Of a stretch of 64,000 bases of DNA, positions 18,315 to 28,122 are shown in pieces (position 1 is the stretch's first letter; every line of letters begins with the position of its first letter). Source of the stretch: Chrysophaeum taylorii (Eukaryota; Sar; Pelagophyceae; Pelagomonadales; Pelagomonadaceae); NCBI GenBank assembly GCA_029834535.1, contig JAQMWT010000348.1:155678-219677 (forward strand), given 5' to 3'. A program made the position numbers and the translations under genes. The notes below the pieces were generated by a model. That model made no database searches. It saw nothing but the letters and a program-made list of their open reading frames with translations, and was not told where the DNA came from.

Positions 18315-19901
18315 ATGGATGCCGTTTCGCTCGCGCGTCGGCAGGAGCTGCTGAGTCGCGCGCGGCGGCAGCGGCACGAGTGGCTCGAGGCGTGCCGCGG
18401 AGAGGATGGATTGTTGGAGAAGGGTAAACCGACGCGACTGCTGCGGCGCGAGTGCGAGCTGGAGGTGATCGAGGAGATGTCGAAGGAGTACTTTCCGAGC
18501 GGCGGGCGCGTGCTGCGATTTTTGTGCGAACAGAGTGGGGACGACCAGCGCGAACCTCTGGTGCCTTTGGCGGGGGATGACGAGGGGGTGCTGGACGCCG
18601 TGGACCGGAAAGTGGAGCTCCGGTGTAAGCAGTTGGCGGCGGAGACCAAGGAGGGGGAGACGGACGCTCTGATCGAACGGCTCAAACACCCCGACTACGT
18701 GGACGTGGTGCGGTCGCTCCAGCACTTTGTGGGGGAGTACATCGAGCAGACCGTCAAGGGTGACGTCGCGGTCGAAGATGATGTCGAGGATGACTACCTC
18801 GTAGATACGGTGGAAAATTTTTTGGGCGACGACTACGAAGAGTTTTACGCCGAAGCGCGAAGGCGGGTCGAAGCCTTCGCGTCGCAGTGCGCCCAGACCC
18901 TCCACAAGTCCGAGCCCTGGAAGTCGTCGGCATCCCCCGAGAAGACGACCGACGCGGTCGAGACGCTCTTGCACAGACGGTTGAGCGTGACGCTTTTCGG
19001 GGCCGGGTGCCCCGACGCTAAGGCCGCCGACCGCGCCTGCCGCCGCGACGCCAAGCTCGCCGCGCGACTCCAAACCTTATCGTTCGTCGACTTCGAGCAC
19101 CTCAACCAGCCCGAGCCCGACGCAGGAGAGTGGGAGGCGGCGATAACCGCGCTCAGGTACCTCGATCGCGCCAAGGCGCCCTCGGACAAGGTTGCCAAGC
19201 TCAAGCGCGCGACGCGGTCGATAGCGAGCGCCGTCGGCGAGGGTGCGCCGGGGGCCGACGAAATTTTGCCCGGCTTCATCGTGGCGATCGCCAAGGCGAA
19301 TCCCAAGTTCCTCGATAGTACGCTCCGGTACCTCAAGCGCTTTGGAAAGACAACGGGAGAGGACGCCTACGTCATCACTAACTTTATGAGCGCGGTCGAC
19401 TTCCTTCTCACGGCCAACGCCGAGAGCTTCGACATGTCCCAGGAAGATTTTCAGAACCGCATCGACGAGAATACGAGACGGCTCGAGGACAGGCTCCAAC
19501 CCGACCAAACTAAGGACCTCGTCATCGCGTCGGCTGACCTTCTCGAGAGGGAAAGACAAAAGCCCCTCCGGGAAGTCTCCGCCCGAGAGATCCGGGCCCT
19601 CCGTTTGGCCCGCCAGGCCGAGAGCGCCGTCATCCTCGCCAACTCATCCTACGCGCGCGGGGCTCCTCCTCCTCCTCCTCCTCCTCCTCATATTGATGGT
19701 GGAAACGCCTCCACCTTCCCGCCGCCGCCGCCGCCGCCGCCGCCGGGCACCTCGGAATCTTCTTCCGACGACGCGGCGCGGCGCTTCGTCGGAGCTGATC
19801 CCGACCACCTCTCCCCCGTCGCTGTCCGCCAACTCCTCGCGGACTACCACACCCTCGTCGCCCGCCTCGACACCCACCGCCGGCACGGCACCCCTCCCTG
19901 A
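18315..19901 (+). CDS. VPS9-domain Rab5-family GEF
   Basis: A 528-residue protein from ATG 18315. The N-terminal 130 residues are helical and charged. The core VPS9 domain lies at about residues 315-365: PGADEILPGFIVAIAKANPK, FLDSTLRYLKRFG, then DAYVITNFMSAVDFLL. This is the consensus of VPS9 guanine-nucleotide exchange factors, including the Asp and Tyr that act on Rab5-type GTPases. A helical bundle precedes it, as in Rabex-5. The C-terminus has two polyproline tracts encoded by CCT and CCG repeats, possibly ligands for SH3-, WW- or profilin-type partners. The likely role is activation of Rab5/Rab21-class GTPases at early endosomes; a candidate partner, a Rab5/21-like GTPase, is encoded at 41128-41769. 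Confidence 0.88.
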   Translation: MDAVSLARRQELLSRARRQRHEWLEACRGEDGLLEKGKPTRLLRRECELEVIEEMSKEYFPSGGRVLRFLCEQSGDDQREPLVPLAGDDEGVLDAVDRKVELRCKQLAAETKEGETDALIERLKHPDYVDVVRSLQHFVGEYIEQTVKGDVAVEDDVEDDYLVDTVENFLGDDYEEFYAEARRRVEAFASQCAQTLHKSEPWKSSASPEKTTDAVETLLHRRLSVTLFGAGCPDAKAADRACRRDAKLAARLQTLSFVDFEHLNQPEPDAGEWEAAITALRYLDRAKAPSDKVAKLKRATRSIASAVGEGAPGADEILPGFIVAIAKANPKFLDSTLRYLKRFGKTTGEDAYVITNFMSAVDFLLTANAESFDMSQEDFQNRIDENTRRLEDRLQPDQTKDLVIASADLLERERQKPLREVSAREIRALRLARQAESAVILANSSYARGAPPPPPPPPHIDGGNASTFPPPPPPPPPGTSESSSDDAARRFVGADPDHLSPVAVRQLLADYHTLVARLDTHRRHGTPP

Positions 19902-19974
19902 GGAGGAGTCCTTAAGTCCGAAACGACCAACGGACCTCTTGTTGTACCTGTCGTAAAAAAATCGCCACGCGACG

Positions 19975-20907
19975 ATGATGAAGATGATCATCATCTTTGT
20001 TGTCGGTGCCGTCGGAGACCGCCCCCAAATCTACGTCGTCGGGCTCCCCAAGACGGGGACAACGACGATGAGAGGAATGTTGAAGAGCTTGGGCTTGTCC
20101 GTCGGAAAAAACGAGCCCGAACTCAAACGAAACGACGGGAACTGGTCCTTCGACGTCTTTCGTCGCTACGACGCCGTCATCAACAGCAACGAGCACATCT
20201 ACCCCCAGCTCAAAAAACACTACCCCGATATGCGGTTTGTCGTGACGTTCCGGTCGAACCGAAGTCGCTGGCTCCAGAGCGCCGCCCGACACTTCTGCTT
20301 TCGAAGCTGGACCAAAGCCGACGACAAGTACACGACCTGGTGGCTCAGGCGCTTCGACGCCGACTACTTCGACTTCTTCTACCAGCGCTACTACCGGGAC
20401 GTGTTCGAGTTCTTCGACAAACCCATCGTCTTCGACGTCGACTCTCTCCGGAACGCGACCTACGTCCGTGCCTTTAAGACAGCCTTGCTCCAAGTCGTAC
20501 AATCCCGCCGCGACTTTGATATACCCCACGACAACAGCCGCCCCGAGTGCTGCTTCCAGGGCCTTTTGAGGCCTAATGCCTCGGGAAAACCGGTCCTGCC
20601 CTACGCGCCGGACGAGGACGAGATGTGTCTGCGCCTGGCCGCCGAATGCCGGATCCCGGTGGATAGAGCCTTGGACTTGAGGCACCAACCCGCGTGGTTC
20701 GAGGCTACCGGCACCAAGCTCGGCGGCTTCTCTGAGACCCTCGACCTCGACCACGACCAGGATGACGACTACGATCCTTCTTCCCCCTGGCGACGCGCCT
20801 ACTGCCACCTTCCCCCCGAACTCTCGAGACGCAAGTACAAACACCCCAGACCCGGCGGCGGCGGCGGACTTGCTCTTAATTCTCCTCCGGACAACAACAA
20901 TAATTAA
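19975..20907 (+). CDS. Sulfotransferase-like protein
   Basis: A 310-residue protein from ATG 19975, with a hydrophobic start (MIIIFVVGAVG) that could be a signal anchor, as in Golgi sulfotransferases. The PAPS 5'-phosphosulfate loop reads YVVGLPKTGTTTMRGMLKSL near residue 25. A 3'-phosphate-binding region may be FVVTFRSNRSRWLQSAARHF. The middle is aromatic-rich with a conserved-looking Cys pair (RPECCFQGLL). The C-terminus is low complexity (GGGGG, NNNN). The family transfers sulfate from PAPS to sugars, proteins or small molecules; the acceptor is unknown. The last codons and TAA stop (20905-20907) lie within the 9-bp target duplication of the Mutator-like element that follows. Confidence 0.78.
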   Translation: MMKMIIIFVVGAVGDRPQIYVVGLPKTGTTTMRGMLKSLGLSVGKNEPELKRNDGNWSFDVFRRYDAVINSNEHIYPQLKKHYPDMRFVVTFRSNRSRWLQSAARHFCFRSWTKADDKYTTWWLRRFDADYFDFFYQRYYRDVFEFFDKPIVFDVDSLRNATYVRAFKTALLQVVQSRRDFDIPHDNSRPECCFQGLLRPNASGKPVLPYAPDEDEMCLRLAAECRIPVDRALDLRHQPAWFEATGTKLGGFSETLDLDHDQDDDYDPSSPWRRAYCHLPPELSRRKYKHPRPGGGGGLALNSPPDNNNN

Positions 20908-20909
20908 TA

Positions 20910-20949
20910 GGGTAAATGTCGCATCACTGGTTCTTGAGGTCACATCACT
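20910..20949 (+). repeat. Left terminal inverted repeat of the MULE
   Basis: Forty bases ending CTTGAGGTCACATCACT. They pair with 24864-24903, with differences at two positions. The end starts at the base after the duplicated TAATTAATA. Confidence 0.85.
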
Positions 20950-21155
20950 GTTACACAAAAAAGTGAGGTCACATCACTCACGCCCTATGCAAATCACTGA
21001 TACCCCATTTATGCTTAGGTCACATCACCCGTACCCTAGGGACACATCACTCGTTCCCTGTCTCGCGGGCTCACAGGTACCAGTGATGTGTCCCGAACTG
21101 GTGTATAGTAACGAGTGATATGACCCATATTAGAAAAAATGTACAAGTGATGTGA
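20950..21155. repeat. Subterminal GTGATGTGACC motif array, left
   Basis: Repeated copies of the 8-12 bp motif GTGATGTGACC or its complement GGTCACATCAC occur about every 20-35 bp (for example near 20972, 21016, 21043, 21082, 21114 and 21151), first in one orientation and then in the other. Such subterminal arrays are typical transposase-binding sites. Confidence 0.75.
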
Positions 21156-21410
21156 GAAAGAAGGAACAGTTGATGGAACGTAGTTCAAATCAGACTTACG
21201 CCGGCAGTTTCGTATCAGGCACCGTTGCCAGCGGTCCTGCAGACGGGGGTGAGTGAGAGACGCGCGCTTTCTGCAGGTGCCGGTCCCGCCGGATCTTGGA
21301 CGGTCGGTAGACTTTCGTGAGGTGTCGGCGTCTCGGGAGAGCGTCGATAGCCTAATGAACATCTCGGACACATTCAGAGAATACGCAGAAGTTTTCGCGA
21401 CTCAAATTGA

Positions 21411-21767
21411 TTGATTGAAAGCCCAGCTTCCGACGACGACGAGGAGGATGGAGGGCCCGAGGATGCGCTGCGGGGCGGGGGCGCTGAAGGAGTCTCGGCG
21501 ACGGAGCGAAAGGCGGTGTGTCGAAAGGCGGTGTGTCGAAAGGCCAGGACCGAGGCCATCAAAGCCGAGAACGCCCGCCACGAGGGCTTGAACCAGCCGA
21601 TGCCGCGAAAACTGGCGCAAATCCCGCACGACGAGAAACTCGAAGTCGGCAAAGTGTACCCGAGTCGGGCCCGCGCAGAACTTCAAGCGACTGAATTGGC
21701 TGCGAGGAACAGCAAGGTCCTGCTCGCGAATGGCCCACCGGTTCAAAGGCTCGCCTATGGGCATTAA
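21411..21767 (+). pseudogene. MULE internal frame, DNA-binding-type N-terminal region
   Basis: An open frame of 118 codons without an ATG start. It begins acidic, has a short duplicated unit (KAVCRKAVCRKA, from a 16-bp tandem DNA repeat at about 21510-21541), and ends with GKVYPSRARAELQATELAAR followed by NSKVLLANGPP. This resembles the N-terminal DNA-binding part of FAR1/MULE-type proteins. It stops 65 bp before the transposase frame and is probably part of the same broken gene. Confidence 0.4.
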
Positions 21768-21832
21768 CATGAAGCCGACAAAGAACGGAAGTAGGCTTGC
21801 GCTGTGGTGGGCGCGATAGTTTTTTCGTTATC

Positions 21833-22891
21833 ATGACGCGCACGCACTGCGAGAGTTGGGTTCTCCAGTATGCCCAGGATCATGATATCAATTGCTCAAA
21901 TCAATGGTCGATGAGTGTCTCGTCACGCCAGCCGCCGAATGGCGCGCCTTCGAACGACCATCGAAAGCAGCGCGCCTACACCGCGCAGCAGCTGCTTCCA
22001 GTTATTCTATCCGCTTTGCTTCACGACCTCGAAAAGAAGAAGAAAGAAGAACGCAAAGCAACGCCGAGCGGATTGGTTTCCATTTTACGAGAGTTTGTTC
22101 CTCGGAAAGTAGACATCGAATTCGCGTACCGGCTGCTGAAACACACGCGGGCTGTGATATACGGGAAGCCAGAGGATGATGTTAAGGCCATAACTCATAT
22201 CGAGCAAGCATGTGCTGCAGGTGGCTGCTGCAGTGGCATCCATCTCAAATTTATCCACGTCAACGCAGCGAAGGCCAAGTCCATGCATCTCGAGGCCGAG
22301 AAGCTCCAATTCGGGCGGGAACAGGAGCGCCTGATGAAAGGGAAGCTGATCAAGGAGAAGGCCAAGTTTGATCCTACGACTGTTCCTCTAAAAATGTATG
22401 ACGATCTGGGCGAGGACATACGATTCGTCATCAGCAACTCGGTACGCTCCCAATTCGCATACGGGCTCCTTCCGGATTGCTCCAACGTGAGCTTCGGTGA
22501 TTTCACCCACACCAAGGCGGGTTGCTTGGGCGGGATTGTCAAGCTGGCATCCTGCAAAAAAGAGCACTACAATCTCTTTTTCTGGCCTTTGGCTGACGAG
22601 AGCACGACGGCGACGAAGATGACGACGGCGATGAATATGACAACGTCGACGTGTTCACTGACGACGAAGAAGGCGATCGCGACGCTCCTCGAGATGGCCC
22701 GCCTTCTGACACACCGGCCACTGCTGGAGACGAACCGTGGCTGGCTGCCCCATCCGTTGCTGGAGACCAACTGTGGCCATCTGTCGAGGACAAGGTGCTC
22801 GTGGCCGAGGAGCCGAGGAGAAGGCTGCGAAAGCCCAAGCCGCCATTTTGAAGGAACGCAAGCGAAGCTTCCGAGACGAAGAGATGTCTGA
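21833..22891 (+). pseudogene. MULE-type transposase relic
   Basis: From ATG 21833, about 350 codons. The opening MTRTHCESWVLQYAQDHDI and the helical block AYTAQQLLPVILSALLHDLE, then GLVSILREFVPRKVD, match the region before the MULE catalytic domain. The first catalytic Asp block is recognisable at about 22495-22560 (VSFGDFTHTKAGCLGGIVKL, then ASCKKEHYNLFFWPLADES), like the MULE pattern DGTH...G.L..A...N..FPLA...E. After it the frame dissolves into Thr/Arg-rich sequence and the later catalytic residues cannot be found. This copy cannot encode an active transposase. Confidence 0.7.
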
Positions 22892-23270
22892 TGAGGAAGC
22901 AGCGCCGAATTTGCAGCAACCCCACGCGTCACAGCAACCCGCCGCGGGTGTCTGTGAGCCGATCTTGAAAGGCATTCGAGGTGCGACTGCCAAGGCGATT
23001 GCTCGGGACTTTCAGGCTCGTCCATTCGCTCATGTGCAGGAAACCACCCAGTCGCGCTTAGAACCAGGCCAAAAGTGCGCAGTTGCTGGGTGCTTCGTGG
23101 GACTGCCATCGCAGCACACGTGTTCACGCTGCCAGCGGTTTATTCACCTACAGTGCGCTGCACGCGCTCAGGGAGTTGATGAAAACGACCGGCAAAACGA
23201 CTGCTGGGAACCCAAGTGCGAGCCAATTCGCAAGCCACAGCGCGAGGTGAAACGCCGCCGTGGCAAATAG
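22866..23270 (+). pseudogene. Zinc-binding C-terminal fragment in the MULE
   Basis: A separate frame gives an acidic start (RDEEMSDEEAAP) and then CAVAGCFVGLPSQHTCSRCQ, RFIHLQCAA and CWEPKC, ending in a basic tail at 23270. The Cys/His spacing (C-x4-C, then C-x2-C-x4-H-x2-C) is a PHD-like or other small zinc-binding module. It is probably the C-terminus of the transposase or an accessory protein, displaced by frameshifts. Confidence 0.5.
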
Positions 23271-23462
23271 CTCTTCAGAACAACCATGCTGCACCCGCCC
23301 GTGTCCTGCCGAGGGCAAGGCGCTGTTCATGGTAGTTTCCACTCAGACAAGCTGCGACGTGCGATTCTTGCGCATGCAGCCCTCTTTCTTGCTCATGCGA
23401 CGTGCGACGATCTTTCTTATGCTTGCGCATGCGACTTTCTTGCGCACGTCCACCCCATCGCT

Positions 23463-23850
23463 GTCCGTTGAGAACACAACTCTCCCGTACAACCCTTCTT
23501 CTTCCCTTCTCAATAACCCCTGGATTGACCTCCAAGCACCCACAAGCACCCCCCGCCTCTTTGCAGTCGACCTTTAAAACCCCCTCGAGTGCACCTCTCG
23601 GCAGACGACCTATGGATCGTGCTTACGCTCATCTTCATAGATTAGCGCGCCCCGTAGGCACGTAGTTTTACATGTTAAAGCCAGGTGCAGTTCTACGTAT
23701 CGTCTGTCGTGCGCCTAGGCTAGGGGAACTAACCAGCTCCCTGAATTCTAACCTACCAGATCCACATGTTGAGGCGGGATAGTTCTTCAGTTCTCTTCCC
23801 ACTGCATTTCAGAATCCTCTGGAGCGTGTGGCAATCCTAAAACCCCGTAT
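23463..23850 (+). mobile_element. LTR fragment related to the copia LTRs, nested in the MULE
   Basis: The stretch shares ordered blocks with the LTRs at 46031 and 57219: CCGTTGAGAAC, then CCCTTCTTCTTCC, GCTTACGCTCAT, TTAGCGCGCCCCGTAGG, GTCGTCTGTCGTG, GGGGAACTAACC and GAGGCGGGATAGTTCTTCAG. It is closest to the copy at 44150-45070. Coordinates are approximate. No internal retrotransposon region accompanies it, so it is a truncated or solo LTR inside the DNA transposon. Confidence 0.65.
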
Positions 23851-24384
23851 GTCTGCCATCACCTGCCTCAGTGCACTTGCATGCTCCCATTCACTCGCAT
23901 GCATGATTCCCTATGCTTACCCCCGGCGAGGCCCCAATTAGCCATTCAGCCGAAGAAGAGCCTTCACGCGGAAGTTCACCGACGAAAAGCACCGGGGGTG
24001 ACCAGCAGTGCCCCGCAGCACTGCCCCGGCCCTAACTTGGAGTATATGGAAGATGGGGTAGGAACCTACATTTCTGGTTCAGGCGATGGACCGAGCAGAG
24101 TCCCGGCGAGGGCCACGGGGCACCGGGGCAGGCCGAGGCTCCGCGTCTATTGTCACGGCGCGGCGCAATTGCCCCGAAGAGCAGTCGAGCCTCGCCGCGT
24201 GCCACAAAATGTAGTACACATCTGCTGGCACGAGCAACTCACCAGGCCCGGCGGCCGTTCGCAACATCCATTGCGTTGGTAACACAGGCGCGCACCGCCG
24301 GCCCGTCTGCGGGCATCTAGATACTAGAAGTATTCGAAACAACCCGTGACGGGACCATTACCCGTGAAAAATCCTGGTCAACCT

Positions 24385-24863
24385 TCGGGTCACATCACTG
24401 GTTCCGCCTTCGGCAAGCAGGGTCACATTACTGGTTTCTAAAAACCAGTGACGCGACCCGTTTTTTGTGTCGCTCCGGAGCTCCGTCCTGGAACGAGTGA
24501 TGTGACCCGAGAGGACGAGTGATGTGTCTTTAAATGTCGACTGCTAAGAGGGGTGTGTGTGTGTGGAGCATGAAGGATGTTTGTCTTTAAATGTCGATGC
24601 TAAGAGGGGGGTGTGTGTGGGGAGGATGTGGGTGGGTTTGTGGGGTAGGAGTGATGTGCCTGACGGGCGGAGATAAGTAAGCGGGGCCTAGTCGGGGTCA
24701 TCGTCGAGTGATGTGTCTTTGAATGTCGACTGCCAAGAGGGGGGTGTGTGTGGGGAACATGAAGAGTGATGTGTCCTATTTATAATTAGGGTAAGTGATG
24801 CGGGTGAGGAGTCAGTGATATGAGGCGAGAAATTAAAAAAACCAGTGATGTACCCTTGGTGCG
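24385..24863. repeat. Subterminal GTGATGTGACC motif array, right
   Basis: Mirror of the left array: GGTCACATCACTGG at 24389, then GAGTGATGTGACCC and GAGTGATGTG units at about 24495, 24518, 24649, 24708, 24765, 24844 and 24863. A unit of about 45 bp, starting AGTGATGTGTCTTTAAATGT and followed by CGACTGCTAAGAGG, is itself repeated about three times between 24516 and 24760. Confidence 0.75.
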
Positions 24864-24903
24864 AGTGATGTGACCTCAAGAACCAGCGATGTGACATTTA
24901 CCC
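24864..24903 (-). repeat. Right terminal inverted repeat of the MULE
   Basis: Forty bases ending GTGACATTTACCC at 24903, the complement of the left end with about two mismatches. Followed by the target duplication TAATAAATA. Confidence 0.85.
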
Positions 24904-24912
24904 TAATAAATA

Positions 24913-27159
24913 ACCACCTTTTCCTTTAATTCTTGGTACCCAACAACAAACAACAGACATGGACGGACGATCTTGTGGACGTCGACTTTTTTTTCAAGCA
25001 CCAAGGACGTCCGTCCGTCCACATTATTATTAACGATTCCCGAGCCAAAGGATGGAAGTGAAGTGCCCCAATATTCAAAGGCGTACCGCACGAGCAGCGC
25101 GCGCTCGATCCTAAGCAGCTAGCTCCACGTCGTTGTGGCAGCCGATGCGAGGGCAGCAGTGATATATCTCGACGTTCTCGCTGAGTCGAGTCGATGAGCT
25201 CCTGCGCAATTGAATCTTTTACGATTAAAGCCCGCACCGTCGCTGCCGTGAACACCGGCTCTTCTCGCTGCGGATCTCTTATCGGAGCGATTTCTCCGAC
25301 TCTATAGTTGCTTATGCAGAAAGAATATCGCGTTCGAGACGCTCGTTTCGGCGTCCGCTGACATTGACGACCCGCTGTGCCTTACCACGCTCGCATTTTT
25401 CTCCGAATGCGCGCGCTGAGCGACAATCGCGTTGGTCTAAGCGGGAAATTCGCGATCTCTGCGACGGACCACCCAGAGAGGCAGGGCGGACGTGTTCCCC
25501 GCGATCACGTCATCACTACGACGACGGAGTTGTCATTAAACGATATGCGCGGAGCGAGCACCCACCGACGCACTCGTCGTCGCGTTTTTTTTTTCTCGAG
25601 GCTGCGAAGCCTCTGACCATAACTGCGCTCTTCGTCGATACGACGAGAGCCCGTCCGTGGCGCTCCTTGCAAATGGAACAAGCGGACTGTGTCGAGCGCA
25701 GTTTGTCTGTCTTCTCGTGCCAGTATGCATTCCGCGAGTTCTACCACCACCACCGCGATGTTCTAGGCGCCGTCTGTGCGTGGGTCCCCTTGCACCACAC
25801 CGTCCGCGAGCGGCGCGGCGCGCATTTTCTGCGCGTTGGACGCTGCGCGACGCTCGCCTCCTCGGACGCAAGAATACTTTCGTCCCGATGGCGAGTTGTT
25901 GTTGTCTTCGCACGACGACTTACTACGTTGTGTACTCCGCGACATTTTTTTTTTCTCGGACTACACCTCGACACGCATCTCGGGTGGTGGTATCCGCCGG
26001 GCGTTGTTCGGCTGCTCAAATAAGAATGCGGACCGAGTGTGTTAAATGATGAGATGGAACGACCGAGCAGTAGTCACTCGAAGAGAAGCGATCGATTCAG
26101 TTACTGGGAAACCGATTGTGCTCGTGGGCGACTTGATGCAGCGTTGTCGCGCTTTCAGGTTCGCCACCCGAGGCCCCGAGCGAGCAGATTTACTTGGCGA
26201 GAGGCCGGTTGCGAAAATCTTTGCCACAACAACTGGAAACCGAGGAAGATATCGACGACAGACGAGCCGCGGCCCCCAGGGGCGCAACCAAGACGTGGGC
26301 TGCTGCTGAGGCACGACAACGCACAACGAGCTGTTGCTCGACCCCTTTTTTCGCGGGTCTTTAGGAAAGTGGATGGATCAAGGTCGCGGGATATCTTATC
26401 TGCGAGAGATCGCGAAATTCGGAAAACTCCAGGGCTTTGAGGTGAGCTGTGTGGCGAAGCCACCGGAGCATGGTGGTTCCTTGGACGAAGACGACGGAAT
26501 CGAGCGGCCGCGGAGAGGCTGCTTCTGGCCGGGCGTCGCGCGCGCTTCGCTAACCTAGTCGCGGGACCCTCCTCCTTGTCGACTCCGTGACGCGTCGTCG
26601 AGCGCGCGGAGCCGCTTGAATGTCCCTGCCGGCCGAACCATGGGGTACCAGCGGTTGCGACCGTCAGAATTCTTTCGGCGAGCGATATTCCGTCGATCGA
26701 CGGCAGAAACGCCAAAGCGCGAGCGCCTAGCGTTCTCCGAAACCCAGCGAGGTGGTTCGCGCGCAAATCGACGCGATGGTCCGGGTCTCGTCGAGGTTGC
26801 TGACTCAAAAAGGATAATAAAAACTCTTCGGCTTTGGAGGGATCTTCTGGTTGTCAAGCGTTTTCCCACAGATCGTCGTCCAGATGATCGTTGACGCGCG
26901 GTCGCGGACCCCGGCGACCTCGTTTCTCTTCTTCGGCGATGGCTCGATCGAGAAAAAATGGTGGTAGGTTCCTGATGCTCGGCAGCGGCGCCTCCTAACC
27001 GGACAAAGACGACCTCATCCGGCTCGTTGAATTTTTTTTTTGGTGGCGGCCGTCTTCTCTCCGTGGATTCAATTCTGAAGCGAAAGACGGCAATAATTTT
27101 CGGCGTAGCACGGTGGTTTGTCGACGACGGCGTACCGACGAGGGTCCCCGTTATTTTGC

Positions 27160-27197
<38 letters not shown>

Positions 27198-27365
27198 ACC
27201 AGGCTCTGGGTGACGACGCTGGTAGCTTCCGGGCGGCTTACTATTCTCAAACCCCGAGAGCACGAGAGTGAGGACGCGCGGCAGCGGAGAAGGAAGTATC
27301 CTCCCTCCGGTAAGACAAGTAGAGCCGCCCCTACGCCATCCGGGAGAGCCGGCGACTAGGCGTCA
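24913..27365. other. 2.4-kb region without a recognised gene
   Basis: Many short open frames on both strands but none with a family I recognise. The most protein-like are plus-strand pieces at about 26046-26309 (EAIDSVTGKPIVLVGDLMQR) and 26334-26558 (GISYLREIAKFGKLQGFEVS), separated by stops. A CAA microsatellite of about 40 bp lies at 27157-27197. The GC content is like the host blocks, so I take this as decayed host or transposon coding sequence. Confidence 0.35.
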
Positions 27366-28076
27366 TCATCGGCGGGTGAGGAGGAGGGGGGCGACGAGCG
27401 AAAGGAGGGCTGCGAGTTTGAGCCCCTCGCACGCCACGTAGAGAACGTGCAAGGCAGGTCGTGTGTTTTTGCTTCGCGACGACGACGACGACGACTCTGA
27501 CGACGACTCTGACGACTCCGACTCTGACGACTCCTCTGACGACTCCGACTCTGACGACTCCTCTGACGACTCCTTTGACGAGCGGAGAGAGAGCGTCTCC
27601 CGGTAGCGCGCCTGTTGCGTGGTTGCCAAGAGGTTGTCGACGACGTAGGGGTGATGTTTGAGGGTTTCGAAGATGACGTTCTCGCCCTGGCGCGCGAGGC
27701 GTGGGGTGAGGACGAAGGCCTGGATCACGGTCACGGAAGTCGCGACGAGGATCGGGGGAAGTGGTGGGCCGAGAGACCAGAGCGTCGCGCACAGGGCGAG
27801 CTCGACCGCGTTGAGGGCGGGGAAGACGGTGCGGCCGACGTCGAGGGCAAAGGCGCGGGGCAGGAAGGGCGAGCGGAATTTGACCCATGCCTCGAGAAAG
27901 GAAATGGCGAGGACGAATCCGGTCCAGGTGCTCGCGACGACCGCGGCCGCGGCGTTCGAGGGAGGCACGCGGAGACGAAAGCAGAGTCCCGCGGCCGCGT
28001 AGGTCGCGCCGAGTGTCCGCGCGGGGGGCGGTGCCAGCGCCCGCGCCGCAACGAAGAGGAAGAAGAAGAAGCGCAT
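27366..28076 (-). CDS. Multi-pass membrane protein of unknown function
   Basis: A 236-residue protein with ATG at 28076. It has an N-terminal hydrophobic segment, then predicted membrane helices around residues 20-60 (NAAAAVVASTWTGFVLAISF), 75-105 and 105-125 (PPILVATSVTVIQAFVLTPR), and a last one near the C-terminus (LYVACEGLKLAALLSLVAPL). The segment FLEAWVKFRSPFLPRAFALD and then VGRTVFPALNAVELAL looks like a conserved core of a small membrane family, but I cannot name it. A long Ser/Glu run (ESSEESSESESS type, 27480-27590) interrupts the protein before the last helix and is encoded by a near-perfect GACGACTCCGACTCT repeat. The starts of this gene and the divergent coiled-coil gene are 46 bp apart. 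Confidence 0.65.
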   Translation of the reverse strand: MRFFFFLFVAARALAPPPARTLGATYAAAGLCFRLRVPPSNAAAAVVASTWTGFVLAISFLEAWVKFRSPFLPRAFALDVGRTVFPALNAVELALCATLWSLGPPLPPILVATSVTVIQAFVLTPRLARQGENVIFETLKHHPYVVDNLLATTQQARYRETLSLRSSKESSEESSESESSEESSESESSESSSESSSSSSRSKNTRPALHVLYVACEGLKLAALLSLVAPLLLTRR

Positions 28077-28122
28077 TGAGGGTTCGGATCACAAGCAAGG
28101 TAACGCCAAAGGATACGAAAAA
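28077..28122. promoter_or_regulatory. 46-bp divergent intergenic region
   Basis: This is the only sequence between the start codons of the membrane protein (minus) and the coiled-coil protein (plus). It includes AAGCAAGGTAACGCCAAAGG and an A-rich stretch before the plus-strand ATG. Any bidirectional promoter must lie here or extend into coding sequence. Confidence 0.45.

Larger units (their letters stand above)
20910..24903. mobile_element. Mutator-like DNA transposon (MULE) with terminal inverted repeats
   Basis: The element is 3994 bp long. Its left end GGGTAAATGTCGCATCACTG (from 20910) is matched by the complement of the right end (to 24903) over 40 bp with about two differences. It is flanked by TAATTAATA (20901-20909) and TAATAAATA (24904-24912), a 9-bp target duplication with one mismatch, the size expected for Mutator elements. 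Both subterminal zones carry many copies of the motif AGTGATGTGACC in both orientations. Inside are a transposase relic with a MULE-type first catalytic block, a zinc-binding C-terminal frame, and an LTR fragment of another element. All frames are broken, so this copy is non-autonomous. Confidence 0.85.

Noticed and set aside
24913-27365. Plus- and minus-strand frames of 200-230 codons
   Set aside because: They overlap each other, have skewed composition, no ATG-led conserved start and no recognisable motif; not supportable as genes.
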